Shown here: positions 26,778 through 34,969 of the stretch, piece after piece
Numbering within the stretch: the stretch's first letter is position 1
Layout of the letters: each line of letters starts with the position of its first letter
Assembly (NCBI RefSeq): GCF_000814765.1
Contig: NZ_JWIC01000004.1
Coordinates: 806,001 to 870,000, forward strand
Direction of reading: 5' to 3'
Length of the DNA stretch: 64,000 nucleotides
DNA from: Pseudoalteromonas luteoviolacea
GTDB lineage: Bacteria > Pseudomonadota > Gammaproteobacteria > Enterobacterales > Alteromonadaceae
The notes under the pieces: generated by a model
Seen by the model: only the letters and a program-made list of their open reading frames with translations
The model's database searches: none
What the model was told of the DNA's origin: nothing
Position numbers and translations under genes: made by a program

Positions 26778-26816
26778 AAAACGCCGATCTATATCGATAG
26801 ATCGGCGTTTTTGCGT
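26778..26816. terminator. Terminator after the aminotransferase gene
   Basis: ACGCCGATCTAT (26781-26792), loop ATCG, ATAGATCGGCGT (26797-26808), flanked by AAA and TTTTTGCGTTTTT. The long perfect stem lies between convergent genes. Confidence 0.93.
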
Positions 26817-26852
26817 TTTTGGATCGAATAAGCAAGTAAAGAAATTAACGTG

Positions 26853-27167
26853 TTATGCTTGCTTAATAGCCGTTACCTTGTCTTCACTGTCTTCCTCAGC
26901 TTTTTTTGCTGATTTTTTTGGCTCTTTTTCTGCTGATGGTTTTGTGCCTTTAAGTACAGAGATAAAGTCGTCTTTATATTTTGCCATTTCGAGTGCTAAA
27001 GACTCTACTTGTTGCTCGCTAAGAGGTACGTCTACCTTATCAAGCATCCCTTCAAGCGCCTCTGCCACATCCAGCATTTTATCGTAGGCATCCGCCTCTT
27101 TTTTGCTAGTAAATGTCATTCGCTCTACTCCATTTCTTTCAACCACATACTTTACTATAACAGCCAT
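26853..27167 (-). CDS. yebG: LexA-regulated YebG-family protein
   Basis: The N-terminal KYVVERNGVERMTFTSKKEADAYDKMLD is nearly the YebG signature; the C-terminal third is a charged lysine/glutamate-rich tail as in other members. YebG is DNA-damage inducible and its function is unknown. The ATG at 27167 has GGAGGGTG directly upstream, whereas the GTG two codons earlier does not. An SOS box lies 20 bp upstream (27185-27204), so control by LexA is well supported. Confidence 0.88.
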   Translation of the reverse strand: MAVIVKYVVERNGVERMTFTSKKEADAYDKMLDVAEALEGMLDKVDVPLSEQQVESLALEMAKYKDDFISVLKGTKPSAEKEPKKSAKKAEEDSEDKVTAIKQA

Positions 27168-27184
27168 AATCACCCTCCATAAAA

Positions 27185-27204
27185 CACTGTTTTTTTATAC
27201 AGTA
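27185..27204 (-). promoter_or_regulatory. LexA (SOS) box of yebG
   Basis: CACTGTTTTTTTATACAGTA contains CTG-N10-CAG with the AT-rich centre and the outer TA of the SOS consensus. It lies just upstream of the yebG start. Confidence 0.85.
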
Positions 27205-27380
27205 AACTGTATTTGATATTATTGCAACTTATAGTCTCCAATTAGACGATCCATATGAAAAAAATACAATGAAAATATTAGTAGGTATTTTACAAAAGAA
27301 GGAGATAAATCCTATGGTTAGGTAGCTTATTTAAAAACGATAAGCGATTTGAAACTCACGAATTTTTAAGGATAAACTGA

Positions 27381-27674
27381 ATGTCAAAGCATGTATTGAA
27401 TATTGGATTTCTATTGGCTGTTTTATTTTTTCTTAATGTGGTGCAGGCACAGGAGGTCGACAGCTTCTCTCAACCTGTTTTTCAGGTCAATGTAAATACA
27501 GCAAAAGTTGAAGAGCTAATGAAACTGCCGGGAATAGGCAGAGCAAAAGCGCAAGCAATTATTCGCTCGAGAGAGTTAGAAGGGCTGTTTTTCGATATTC
27601 AAGAGTTAGGGAGAGTGAAAGGTATAGGCAAGGGGCTAATAGATAAAATTCAGGCTCATGTCGTGTTAGAGTAA
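27381..27674 (+). CDS. ComEA-like helix-hairpin-helix protein
   Basis: The 97-residue protein begins with a signal peptide (cleavage near VVQA) and ends with a double helix-hairpin-helix unit: VNVNTAKVEELMKLPGIGRAKAQAIIRSRELEG and LGRVKGIGKGLIDKI. The family binds double-stranded DNA in the periplasm and helps natural uptake in competent bacteria. The other competence genes are not here, so a role in transformation is inferred from the family alone. An AAGGATAA ribosome site precedes the ATG. Confidence 0.87.
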   Translation: MSKHVLNIGFLLAVLFFLNVVQAQEVDSFSQPVFQVNVNTAKVEELMKLPGIGRAKAQAIIRSRELEGLFFDIQELGRVKGIGKGLIDKIQAHVVLE

Positions 27675-27690
27675 AGAGATGGGGCAGAGC

Positions 27691-27993
27691 CTAGTTTTGG
27701 CTCTGCTTAAATTGAGATAGGGCTTGATTTAGGTTTTTAAGCGCAAACTGCACTTCAATTGGTGCTGTTAGCAATGGATATGCAATACCTGCGACAAGCA
27801 ATACAGGAAGAAGTGACCAACCTTCGAAGTAAGCTAATGCCATAAACAGGGGGGTGAGTAAAGCCAGTTTGCATATAGCCAATATGACCTTACTTTTGGC
27901 AGATAGCAAAGAAAGTGCTATTGCCTTCACTTGCTGTTTTTCGCGCAGTGATAATGTAGAAAGTTCAGGTATTTGGCTGAGTCTAAAAATCAT
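27691..27993 (-). CDS. Small two-helix membrane protein, unknown function
   Basis: I do not recognise a named family. From ATG 27993 the product is 100 residues: a charged N-terminus (SLREKQQVKAIALSLLSAKS), two hydrophobic segments (about 37-55 and 57-76), and an amphipathic C-terminus. The upstream reading frame to 28035 overlaps dsbB, and GAGAGAA lies before 27993, so the short start is preferred. It follows dsbB by 13 bp and is probably cotranscribed with it. Confidence 0.65.
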   Translation of the reverse strand: MIFRLSQIPELSTLSLREKQQVKAIALSLLSAKSKVILAICKLALLTPLFMALAYFEGWSLLPVLLVAGIAYPLLTAPIEVQFALKNLNQALSQFKQSQN

Positions 27994-28006
27994 ATTTCTC
28001 TCAATG

Positions 28007-28513
28007 TTACTTCTTAAAAATAATGAGTGGTGCAAATATCAAAAAGCCGATTGCGTAAATAGCAAAGATCACTTCCATCCAACCTGGCATAGATAATCCT
28101 GCAAAAGACCAATCTATATTTGAGCAGCTACCGGTCACGGCAAAAAAAGATGGGATCCATTCATGCAAAGGGACTGGGAAGTTTGGCTCAAAAGCACATG
28201 TAAACGCAAAAGGGTCCGTGGTAGTTTGCATGTCTAAGTGCTCACGTGCAAGTAGCCACCCCCAAATCGCAGCAACTCCCCAACCTGCCGTAGCAACTAG
28301 CCTGACGAGATAGTTGCTTGTACCACAAAGTCCTATGAAAGCAGCAATTAACACGCCGAGCATAGCTGTTCGTTGATAGATGCACATCACACATGGCTCT
28401 AAGCCCATGGCATATTGAAAGTATAGTGCAACGACTTCGAAAGTAAGTGCACTTAAAAACAATAATCCCCAAGCGGTGGTGGAGCGAGAAAACCTCGCAA
28501 GTCTATCAAACAT
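28007..28513 (-). CDS. dsbB: Disulfide bond formation protein DsbB
   Basis: DsbB reoxidises DsbA and passes electrons to quinones. The 168-residue protein has four membrane segments and both periplasmic cysteine pairs: Cys41-x-x-Cys44 in EPCVMCIYQR and Cys106/Cys130 in the second loop. The ATG at 28513 has a strong AAGGAG site and gives the E. coli-like numbering; the reading frame extends upstream to 28600 but that part is not DsbB-like. The dsbA partner is not in this window. Confidence 0.95.
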   Translation of the reverse strand: MFDRLARFSRSTTAWGLLFLSALTFEVVALYFQYAMGLEPCVMCIYQRTAMLGVLIAAFIGLCGTSNYLVRLVATAGWGVAAIWGWLLAREHLDMQTTTDPFAFTCAFEPNFPVPLHEWIPSFFAVTGSCSNIDWSFAGLSMPGWMEVIFAIYAIGFLIFAPLIIFKK

Positions 28514-28962
28514 GTATATCTCCTTTTTTGTCACTATTATGGCTATGTCGTGTAAAGGCTTCAAGCAATTTGCTCGTAAATATGAGCCATACAGAGACAA
28601 TCCTACCGTTAGGTTGTCTTTTAGTATGTTTTGAAAGCGATGTTACAACCCCTTCATTAGTCACTATTTTTAAATTTAAGTTCCAATTTATATAGTACGT
28701 CGTTTTACCAATTTGAGAGGGGAATGAAGATAACGTAAGGGGTATTTTATATCACTAACCACACGCGAATTGTTTCTATTTTATTGGTCTTTTTTGCTTT
28801 AACTCTAATTACTATACCTTCAATGTACACTTGCGCTTGTTACTTTATATCCATCTGGTACAATCAGTAGATTAACGAGTTGCAGTATCATGCTGCGCCT
28901 GCTACCAAGTGTCGCTTGCGCTGAATGTATCTTGCCTTTGGTTGTAATTTAAGTGGTGCAAA
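28514..28962. other. 449-bp intergenic region between dsbB and fadR
   Basis: No convincing gene is present. It must contain the divergent promoters of dsbB and fadR. Two things stand out: a hairpin with a T tract on the plus strand at 28596-28622, and CTGGTACAATCAG (28854-28866), loosely like a FadR operator. In several gammaproteobacteria nhaB lies beside fadR; it does not here. Confidence 0.6.
28596..28622 (+). terminator. Orphan terminator-like hairpin upstream of dsbB
   Basis: GACAA-T-CCTA, loop CCGT, TAGG-TTGTC, then TTTT: nine pairs with one bulged T. No plus-strand gene ends before it. Confidence 0.4.
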
Positions 28963-29676
28963 ATGAGAATTTTTAAAGCCAAGAGCCCAGCGGGATTTGC
29001 TGAGGAATATATAGTAGAATCGATTTGGAATGGGGAGTTTCCGCCAGGGTCGATATTGCCGGCTGAGCGTGAACTGTCAGAACTTATCGGTGTGACTCGT
29101 ACAACCTTAAGGGAAGTATTACAGAGATTAGCACGTGACGGTTGGTTAACTATTCAGCATGGTAAACCGACACGAGTGAATAATTTCTGGGAAACATCGG
29201 GTCTAAATATCTTAGAAGCACTCGCGCGACTTGATGAAGATAAAGTCCCTGAGTTAACAGATCAATTATTGTCTGCAAGAACAAACATCAGTGCAATTTA
29301 TACTCGTGCTGCGATTAAGCTAAACGCTGAAAAAGTGATTGAGATTCTGGCGCAATATCAGGAGCTACCTGATACGGCTGAAGCATTTGCAGATTATGAT
29401 TATCAAGTCCATCACCAGCTGGCAATTGCTGGCGGTAACAAAATTTATGTGTTGATTTTAAATGGTTTTAGAGGCCTTTATTCGAAAATCGGCTGCCATT
29501 ACTTCTCTGAGCCAAAAATCCGTAAATTAACCAGAGAATTCTACCGTGATTTAACGGCATTGGCTGAGCAAGGCGACTATGACAGAGCGATTGCGCTTAT
29601 CCGTAAATATGGTCATCAGTCAAGTGAGCTATGGCAGGGTATTCGTGCCGACATGCCCAATGACATTATGGATTAA
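28963..29676 (+). CDS. fadR: Fatty acid metabolism regulator FadR
   Basis: This GntR-family regulator binds long-chain acyl-CoA and controls fatty-acid degradation (repressor) and unsaturated synthesis (activator). The winged helix is [50 protein letters not shown], and the rest matches the all-helical FadR acyl-CoA domain (residues 80-230), including the terminal SSELWQ region. The 237-residue length agrees with the E. coli protein (239). It has its own terminator at 29683. An acyl-CoA-degrading crotonase gene at 39604 could belong to its regulon. Confidence 0.94.
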   Translation: MRIFKAKSPAGFAEEYIVESIWNGEFPPGSILPAERELSELIGVTRTTLREVLQRLARDGWLTIQHGKPTRVNNFWETSGLNILEALARLDEDKVPELTDQLLSARTNISAIYTRAAIKLNAEKVIEILAQYQELPDTAEAFADYDYQVHHQLAIAGGNKIYVLILNGFRGLYSKIGCHYFSEPKIRKLTREFYRDLTALAEQGDYDRAIALIRKYGHQSSELWQGIRADMPNDIMD

Positions 29677-29682
29677 TGATTT

Positions 29683-29710
29683 AAAAGCGCCCCGCAAGGG
29701 GCTTTTTTTT
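29683..29710 (+). terminator. Terminator of fadR
   Basis: GCCCC (29689-29693), loop GCAA, GGGGC (29698-29702), then T8. A GNRA tetraloop and long T tract make it a strong intrinsic terminator. Confidence 0.88.
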
Positions 29711-29735
29711 GTCTAAATATTGGCCCATCGAATTT

Positions 29736-29775
29736 TTAGATTGTACCTATCGGATAATTCGATTGTTATTTTTCC
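29736..29775. promoter_or_regulatory. Possible OxyR-like element upstream of the peroxiredoxin gene
   Basis: TTAG-N7-CTAT (29736-29750) matches one OxyR half site at 7 of 8 bases, but the following half (TTCG, TTTT) is degenerate. An ATCG-N7-CGAT partial palindrome overlaps it. Support is weak. Confidence 0.25.
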
Positions 29776-29903
29776 TCAGAGCTGAATAAACTGAGGCAAA
29801 TTTTTTCAAGGGGTTGTTTTTCGTAAACAGCGCCTCAATAATTAGAATCAAATTACAAAACGATTTGTATATTGGAACTAAACCTAACTATTTGGAGAAA
29901 ACA

Positions 29904-30509
29904 ATGGGTGTATTAGTTGGCCGTCAGGCTCCTGACTTTACAGCAGCAGCAGTACTAGGTAATGGTGAAATCGTAGATAGCTATAATCTACATGAGCGTA
30001 TTAAAGGTAAAAAAGCGGTTGTATTCTTTTACCCACTAGACTTCACTTTTGTTTGTCCTTCAGAGCTTATCGCTTTTGACAAGCGTTTCGAAGAATTCCA
30101 AAAGCGTGGCGTTGAAGTGATCGGTGTTTCTATCGATTCTCAATTCTCACACAATGCATGGCGTAACACACCAGTTAACGAAGGCGGTATTGGTCCAGTT
30201 AAATATGACCTAGTTGCTGACGTTAAGCACGAAATCTGTCAAGCATATGACGTTGAGCACCCAGAAGCTGGTGTTGCTTTCCGTGGTTCTTTCCTAATCG
30301 ATTCTGAAGGTAATGTACGTCACCAAGTAGTTAACGATCTACCTCTAGGTCGTAACATCGACGAAATGCTTCGCATGGTTGACGCACTAGCGTTCCACGA
30401 AGAGCACGGTGAAGTATGTCCAGCAGGTTGGACTGAAGGTAAATCAGGTATGGACGCAAGCCCTGAAGGTGTTGCTAAGTTCCTATCTGAAAACGAAGGC
30501 GAGCTATAA
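29904..30509 (+). CDS. 2-Cys peroxiredoxin (typical, AhpC/Prx1 type)
   Basis: The 201-residue protein reduces hydrogen peroxide and organic peroxides. The peroxidatic cysteine is Cys51 in FYPLDFTFVCPSEL and the resolving cysteine is Cys172 in HGEVCPAGW, so it forms the typical decameric type with a C-terminal tail long enough to be sensitive to overoxidation (GG and tail residues seen). The ATG at 29904 is preceded by TTGGAG; the longer frame to 29814 has no ribosome site and is not family-like. It is monocistronic. Confidence 0.95.
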   Translation: MGVLVGRQAPDFTAAAVLGNGEIVDSYNLHERIKGKKAVVFFYPLDFTFVCPSELIAFDKRFEEFQKRGVEVIGVSIDSQFSHNAWRNTPVNEGGIGPVKYDLVADVKHEICQAYDVEHPEAGVAFRGSFLIDSEGNVRHQVVNDLPLGRNIDEMLRMVDALAFHEEHGEVCPAGWTEGKSGMDASPEGVAKFLSENEGEL

Positions 30510-30530
30510 TTAGCAACTTCGTTCAATTTT

Positions 30531-30558
30531 AAAAACCCGCCTTGTGCGGGTTTTTTAT
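30531..30558. terminator. Terminator of the peroxiredoxin gene
   Basis: AAACCCGC (30533-30540), loop CTTGT, GCGGGTTT (30546-30553), plus TTTATTTT. It sits 18 bp from the end of the convergent microprotein gene. Confidence 0.9.
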
Positions 30559-30575
30559 TTTCATAAATCGCCACA

Positions 30576-30701
30576 TCATGAGGGACTCTCCTCGAACCAC
30601 TTTTGACTGATCATCTTGATGGTCTCTATCGAAAAATATGCCAGCAATAAGCTCACTACTGGCATCGCTAATAAGCTAATTAATGTTACTTCACTAAACA
30701 T
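30576..30701 (-). CDS. 41-residue membrane microprotein, unknown function
   Basis: From ATG 30701 to TGA 30578-30576 runs a 41-residue frame: short N-terminus, one hydrophobic helix (about residues 5-25, LISLLAMPVVSLLLAYF), then a basic/acidic tail with KMISQKWFEE. AAGGA lies 8 bases upstream and the stop of the preceding gene ends one base before the start, indicating translational coupling. I do not recognise a family. It could be a short inner-membrane protein of the kind found in E. coli. It was too short to be called by the usual length cut-off. Confidence 0.6.
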   Translation of the reverse strand: MFSEVTLISLLAMPVVSLLLAYFSIETIKMISQKWFEESPS

Positions 30702-30702
30702 A

Positions 30703-30948
30703 TTAGTTGTCCTTTTTAGCCTGTGCTGTTTCAGACTGTTCGGTTTCGATGTCCTTATTGGTACGGATCAAACTATCTACTAGTGCCTTTTTAGTGTTTA
30801 TTTTTAATTCCACTAAACTTGATTGAATGTTTTCACTCACTCGACTTTGCACATCACTTAATAAATCACTGCTAATCGAATTCGCGTTAGCTGAAGCTGA
30901 CAAACCAATAAAAAGGCTAGTTGTAAGTGCTTTAGTAAATAAGTTCAT
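30703..30948 (-). CDS. Small secreted protein, unknown function
   Basis: The 81-residue product begins with a signal peptide (MNLFTKALTTSLFIGLSASANA). The mature part of about 59 residues is hydrophilic and mostly predicted helical, with heptad-like spacing in DLLSDVQSRVSENIQSSLVELKINTKKALVDSLIRTNKDIE. No cysteine, lipobox or known domain is visible. Its stop codon abuts the start of the 41-residue membrane protein, so the two are very likely translated together. Unrecognised. Confidence 0.65.
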   Translation of the reverse strand: MNLFTKALTTSLFIGLSASANANSISSDLLSDVQSRVSENIQSSLVELKINTKKALVDSLIRTNKDIETEQSETAQAKKDN

Positions 30949-31120
30949 GTTGCTGTTTCCTTTGATTGTTTAGACGTAATAACTATTACAAAGGTTGTGC
31001 CAGCTTAGATTTTATTCTTAAGTGATTGTTATTAAAGGGCTTATTTTTTTTAGAATGTTGGCCAAAACTGAAGTGTGGTCGATTTGGCCAAGTGAAGTAG
31101 TTTAATTAACTAATTTATGG

Positions 31121-31921
31121 TTAATTTTGTTCTAACATTTGGTAGATGAGCTGTTTTACGATGTTGGGTTCGAAAGGCTTATCACACATTGCATTGACAC
31201 CTGATTGCGCAACGTTCGCTAAATGTGTTTCATTGGCTTCAGAAGTCACCATTAATACAGGTACATGTGCGTGTTCATCGGAGCGTCGGATCGCTTCTGT
31301 GAGCTCTTGCCCATTGACCTCTGGCATGTTGAAGTCCGTGACGATTAAATCGAACATGCTCTCATGCAGTACGTCTAGTGCTTGTGCTCCGTTTTCTGCC
31401 TCACTAATGCGTGTTGCCCCAAGGTTTTGCAGTACTCGCTGAATGTGGTTACGGGCTAACATTGAGTCATCTACAACCAAAATGCGTAAATCCTGAATGT
31501 CGTATAACTCAAGCTCAAGTTCTTGTGGCGAGAGTAAATCCAAAGTGGCGTTAATGGCTTTGCCTAGGTGCTCTTTGGTAAAAGGTTTTGGGAGAATGGC
31601 GACTACACCAGATTGTTTGTAGGCTTCTAACTGTTGCCTGCGTGTTTCACTGGAGACTAGCATAAATGGTAGCTGGTGTTCACTAAAGTGTTCGTGAACA
31701 TGATCCAGTAGGGCGAGCGCGTCTCCATCTGCCAAATAGAGTGTACAGATTATGAGATCCGGTAAATTCTGATTGAGTGCGTCTATGGCGCTACTGACTG
31801 AGTCTGCAAAGTCAATATTTTGCACGCCTTCATCTTTGAGCTCTTTGGCAATAATCTTTCGTTGGGTCACTGACGGTTCGACGAGTAAAATTGTCAGATC
31901 TGTACTGAGTAAATCGTTCAT
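31121..31921 (-). CDS. Dual-receiver response regulator, first receiver degenerate
   Basis: The 266-residue protein is two receiver domains with no output domain. The C-terminal one (about 144-266) is complete: VVDDSM, acceptor Asp196 in DLIVTDFNMPEVNG, and CDKPF. The N-terminal one (about 8-130) has Thr60 where the acceptor Asp belongs (DLIICTLYLADGD) and Glu-Pro in place of the acidic pair, but keeps the lysine (LPKPF). It probably relays or titrates phosphate in a chemotaxis- or two-component-type circuit. The gene is alone, with no kinase beside it. Confidence 0.85.
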   Translation of the reverse strand: MNDLLSTDLTILLVEPSVTQRKIIAKELKDEGVQNIDFADSVSSAIDALNQNLPDLIICTLYLADGDALALLDHVHEHFSEHQLPFMLVSSETRRQQLEAYKQSGVVAILPKPFTKEHLGKAINATLDLLSPQELELELYDIQDLRILVVDDSMLARNHIQRVLQNLGATRISEAENGAQALDVLHESMFDLIVTDFNMPEVNGQELTEAIRRSDEHAHVPVLMVTSEANETHLANVAQSGVNAMCDKPFEPNIVKQLIYQMLEQN

Positions 31922-32088
31922 TTTAAACCTGAGGATAGAAACAGAAGCTAAATGTCTTCAGCCAGTACAATTTATTTACCTAATATAGGTTTTTATCATC
32001 AACTGGCTACACATGATTCAGGCTAATATAGCGTATTTGTAAACGGCAGGCTAGTTTGGATAATGGCTACGTTAATACTTGTTAACTA

Positions 32089-32616
32089 TTATCTGCGAAA
32101 CTCTGGGTTTTGTGGTAAGTCGACTAATATCAAAATGGCCCCTTTACCACCATACTCAAGAGGCGCTTGGTGCATAGCAAGAATATCAGGGTGCTGTACT
32201 AAGTAATGAGGTACCTTGTGTTTTAAAATACGCTCGCCGATACCGTGAACTATACAAGCGCAGGCCACATGCTGCTTTTTACAAGCGTGGATAAGTGCTG
32301 CTAGCTCATCTTTGGCAGTTTCTTTGTTCATACCATGCATATCTAGGATCAACTCAGGTGCGTAATCGCCACGGCGTAATTGCTTTGCAAGGTACTTGTC
32401 AGCGCCGGCTCTGACAAAGTTGACAGTACCATGCGTGTCTATATCTGGTACGTATTCATCTGAAAAGTAGAACTCTGCCTGATGCTGTTTCTTTTGCTCC
32501 GCAATTACTTCACCTTTGAAACGGGTTGCTTTACGTTCGTGTACCACTGTGTCTTGTTTTAGTGGTTGTGTTCCGGAAATTGCATCACGGAATAAATCAA
32601 AGTCATCAGAGGCCAT
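32089..32616 (-). CDS. smrB: Ribosome rescue endonuclease SmrB
   Basis: SmrB cleaves mRNA at collided ribosomes. The Smr domain is at about 95-172, with LDMHGMNKETAKDELAALI, IVHGIGERILKHKVP and the QAPLEYGGKGAILILV segment; the N-terminal part includes the family HPKxVDA-like region RADKYLAKQLRRGDYAPEL. ATG 32616 (MASDDFDLF) is preferred; an upstream ATG at 32643 adds nine residues and neither start has a clear ribosome site. It is divergent from prmB. Confidence 0.9.
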   Translation of the reverse strand: MASDDFDLFRDAISGTQPLKQDTVVHERKATRFKGEVIAEQKKQHQAEFYFSDEYVPDIDTHGTVNFVRAGADKYLAKQLRRGDYAPELILDMHGMNKETAKDELAALIHACKKQHVACACIVHGIGERILKHKVPHYLVQHPDILAMHQAPLEYGGKGAILILVDLPQNPEFRR

Positions 32617-32726
32617 AGCTACTTCAGGGTATTCTCTAGTCATTCGCGCATTTTAAATAAAAAAAGCATAAAAACCTAGTCTAAAAACCGCTACAATGCC
32701 GCTATAAATAAAGTGTGAGAATTATC

Positions 32727-33662
32727 ATGAGTGAATTAGCAATAACCAATGAAATCGCCCAAGAGGCTTACGAAGATCTGGTAACCATGCAAGATTGGCT
32801 GCGTTGGACGACGAGTCAGTTTGTTGCAAATGGGCTTTTTTATGGCCACGGTACCGATAACCCTTGGGATGAGGCGGTAAATTTACTCTTGCCTACGTTA
32901 AACCTACCAATTGATGCGCCAAAAGATTTGATGCAAGCAAGGCTGACAGGCACCGAGAAAAAGCGCTTAATTGAAGTGATTAAATTGCGTATTGAACAGC
33001 GTATGCCTGTGCCTTACCTGACTAACCAAGCATGGTTTGCAGGTATGCCTTTTTATGTGGATGAACGTGTATTGGTACCGCGCTCTCCATTTGCTGAGCT
33101 GATCACACAACAGTTTCAGCCGTGGGTTCAAGCACCTGAAAAAGTGACTCGTATCTTAGATATGTGTACAGGCTCTGCATGTATTGCGATTGCATTGGCC
33201 AAGCATTTCGAAAATGCGCTAGTAGATGCTGTGGATATTTCATTTGACGCATTGGCAGTGGCAGAGATGAATATTCACGATCACATGATGGATGAGCGTG
33301 TATTTGCGATACAGTCAGACGTCTTTAGTGGCGTACCTGGTCAGAAATACGATCTAATCGTCGCGAACCCGCCTTATGTTGATGCAGAAGACATGGCCGA
33401 TCTGCCTGATGAGTTTCATCATGAGCCTGAATTGGGCCTCGCATCTGGTGACGATGGCTTAGATGTAACCCGAGTACTGCTTCAAGATGCGGCTGAGCAT
33501 CTAACGGAGAACGGGATTCTATTTGTCGAGGTGGGTAATTCTATGGTACATATGGATGCATTGTATCCAGGAGCACCATTTACTTGGCTTGAGTTTGAGC
33601 ACGGCGGTTTAGGTGTGTTCATGATCAGTAAAAAAGAATTGGTCGCATACTTTAACGATTAA
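32727..33662 (+). CDS. prmB: 50S ribosomal protein L3 glutamine methyltransferase
   Basis: PrmB N5-methylates Gln150 of L3. The protein has an N-terminal helical domain and a Rossmann methyltransferase core with [16 protein letters not shown] (SAM loop) and the active-site [14 protein letters not shown]. The start is ATG 32727; a GTG four codons upstream is less likely. prmB-aroC is a frequent neighbour pair in gammaproteobacteria. The size of 311 residues fits. Confidence 0.95.
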   Translation: MSELAITNEIAQEAYEDLVTMQDWLRWTTSQFVANGLFYGHGTDNPWDEAVNLLLPTLNLPIDAPKDLMQARLTGTEKKRLIEVIKLRIEQRMPVPYLTNQAWFAGMPFYVDERVLVPRSPFAELITQQFQPWVQAPEKVTRILDMCTGSACIAIALAKHFENALVDAVDISFDALAVAEMNIHDHMMDERVFAIQSDVFSGVPGQKYDLIVANPPYVDAEDMADLPDEFHHEPELGLASGDDGLDVTRVLLQDAAEHLTENGILFVEVGNSMVHMDALYPGAPFTWLEFEHGGLGVFMISKKELVAYFND

Positions 33663-33809
33663 GCTTTGCTGTATATTGCCTGCAAATGGAATACGTTCAT
33701 TGGCAGCTTGATACGGCAAGGTATGACAGTGTTAAATGCTGTCGAAATTTTGGGGAATAACCCCATTGAGGCTTTAGGCCAAAACCGTAACGAGGAATGA
33801 GGAAAGTTA

Positions 33810-34910
33810 ATGGCAGGCAATAGCATAGGCCAGCTGTTTCGGGTCACAACCTTCGGTGAAAGCCATGGTACAGCGCTGGGTGGTGTTGTAGATGGTGTTC
33901 CGGCGGGACTTGAAATTAGTGAGGCTGATTTACAGATAGATCTTGATAGAAGAAAACCCGGACAAAGCCGCTATACAACACAGCGTCGTGAAGGGGACGA
34001 AATTAAAATTTTGTCAGGGGTGTTTGAAGGCAAAACGACGGGCACCAGTATTGGGTTGTTGATTGAAAATACCGATCAGCGCTCTAAAGACTATAGCAAA
34101 ATTATGGACGTGTTCCGCCCAGGACACGGTGATTATACGTACTGGCATAAGTATGGGCACCGTGACTACCGTGGTGGCGGTCGTTCATCTGCACGCGAGA
34201 CTGCAATTCGTGTGGCAGCAGGCGGTATTGCAAAAAAATACCTTAAGCAAGTTCATGGTATTGAAGTTCGTGCTTGTTTATCGCAGCTTGGGCCTATTAA
34301 AGCAGACGTATTTAACTGGGATGTGGTAGAGCAAAATGCCTTTTTCTTCCCAGATGAAAGCAAATTAGATGCTTTAGATGAATATATGAGGGACCTAAAA
34401 AAGCAAGGTGACTCCATTGGTGCCAAGGTGAAAGTGGTTGCTGAAAACGTGCCAGTGGGTTTAGGTGAGCCGGTATTTGATAGGTTAGACGCCGAACTTG
34501 CGCATTCTTTAATGAGCATCAATGCAGTGAAAGGCGTTGAAATTGGTGATGGCTTTGATGTCGTTGAGCAGAAGGGCTCAGAGCATAGAGATGAACTGAC
34601 ACCAAATGGTTTTGTCAGCAATCATGCTGGTGGCGTACTTGCTGGTATCTCTACAGGTCAGGATATTATCGCGTCGATCGCGTTGAAACCTACTTCAAGC
34701 ATTACTGTACCTGGACAGAGTATTAATACTGCTAATGAGTCGGTAGAGATGGTGACTAAAGGGCGTCACGACCCATGTGTGGGCATTCGAGCCATCCCAA
34801 TTGCGGAAGCAATGATGGCCATTACAATTATGGATCACCTACTTAGACAGCGCGGACAAAACCCGCACGTTGAAGTGCCTCAAGGTCCTATACCTGCGCA
34901 AGTAAAATAA
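33810..34910 (+). CDS. aroC: Chorismate synthase
   Basis: AroC makes chorismate from 5-enolpyruvylshikimate-3-phosphate using reduced FMN, the last common step before the aromatic branches served by tyrA and pheA. The 366-residue protein includes [25 protein letters not shown] and the terminal [18 protein letters not shown]. The ATG has AGGA 8 bases upstream. It is probably cotranscribed with prmB and ends at the hairpin at 34912. Confidence 0.97.
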   Translation: MAGNSIGQLFRVTTFGESHGTALGGVVDGVPAGLEISEADLQIDLDRRKPGQSRYTTQRREGDEIKILSGVFEGKTTGTSIGLLIENTDQRSKDYSKIMDVFRPGHGDYTYWHKYGHRDYRGGGRSSARETAIRVAAGGIAKKYLKQVHGIEVRACLSQLGPIKADVFNWDVVEQNAFFFPDESKLDALDEYMRDLKKQGDSIGAKVKVVAENVPVGLGEPVFDRLDAELAHSLMSINAVKGVEIGDGFDVVEQKGSEHRDELTPNGFVSNHAGGVLAGISTGQDIIASIALKPTSSITVPGQSINTANESVEMVTKGRHDPCVGIRAIPIAEAMMAITIMDHLLRQRGQNPHVEVPQGPIPAQVK

Positions 34911-34911
34911 G

Positions 34912-34938
34912 AAAAGGCACCATATTGGTGCCTTTTTT
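34912..34938 (+). terminator. Terminator of prmB-aroC
   Basis: AAAAGGCACCA (34912-34922), loop TAT, TGGTGCCTTTT (34926-34936), then TT. It also lies just before the end of the convergent chitinase gene. Confidence 0.9.
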
Positions 34939-34969
34939 GATGCGCTATCGCATTGCTATAATTACGCTA

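Noticed and set aside
28514..28600. 29-residue N-terminal extension of dsbB
   Set aside because: The ATG at 28513 has a strong ribosome site and matches E. coli cysteine numbering; the extension has no similarity to DsbB.
28447..28695. 82-residue plus-strand frame across the dsbB start
   Set aside because: It overlaps certain dsbB coding sequence, has low-complexity hydrophobic content and no ribosome site.
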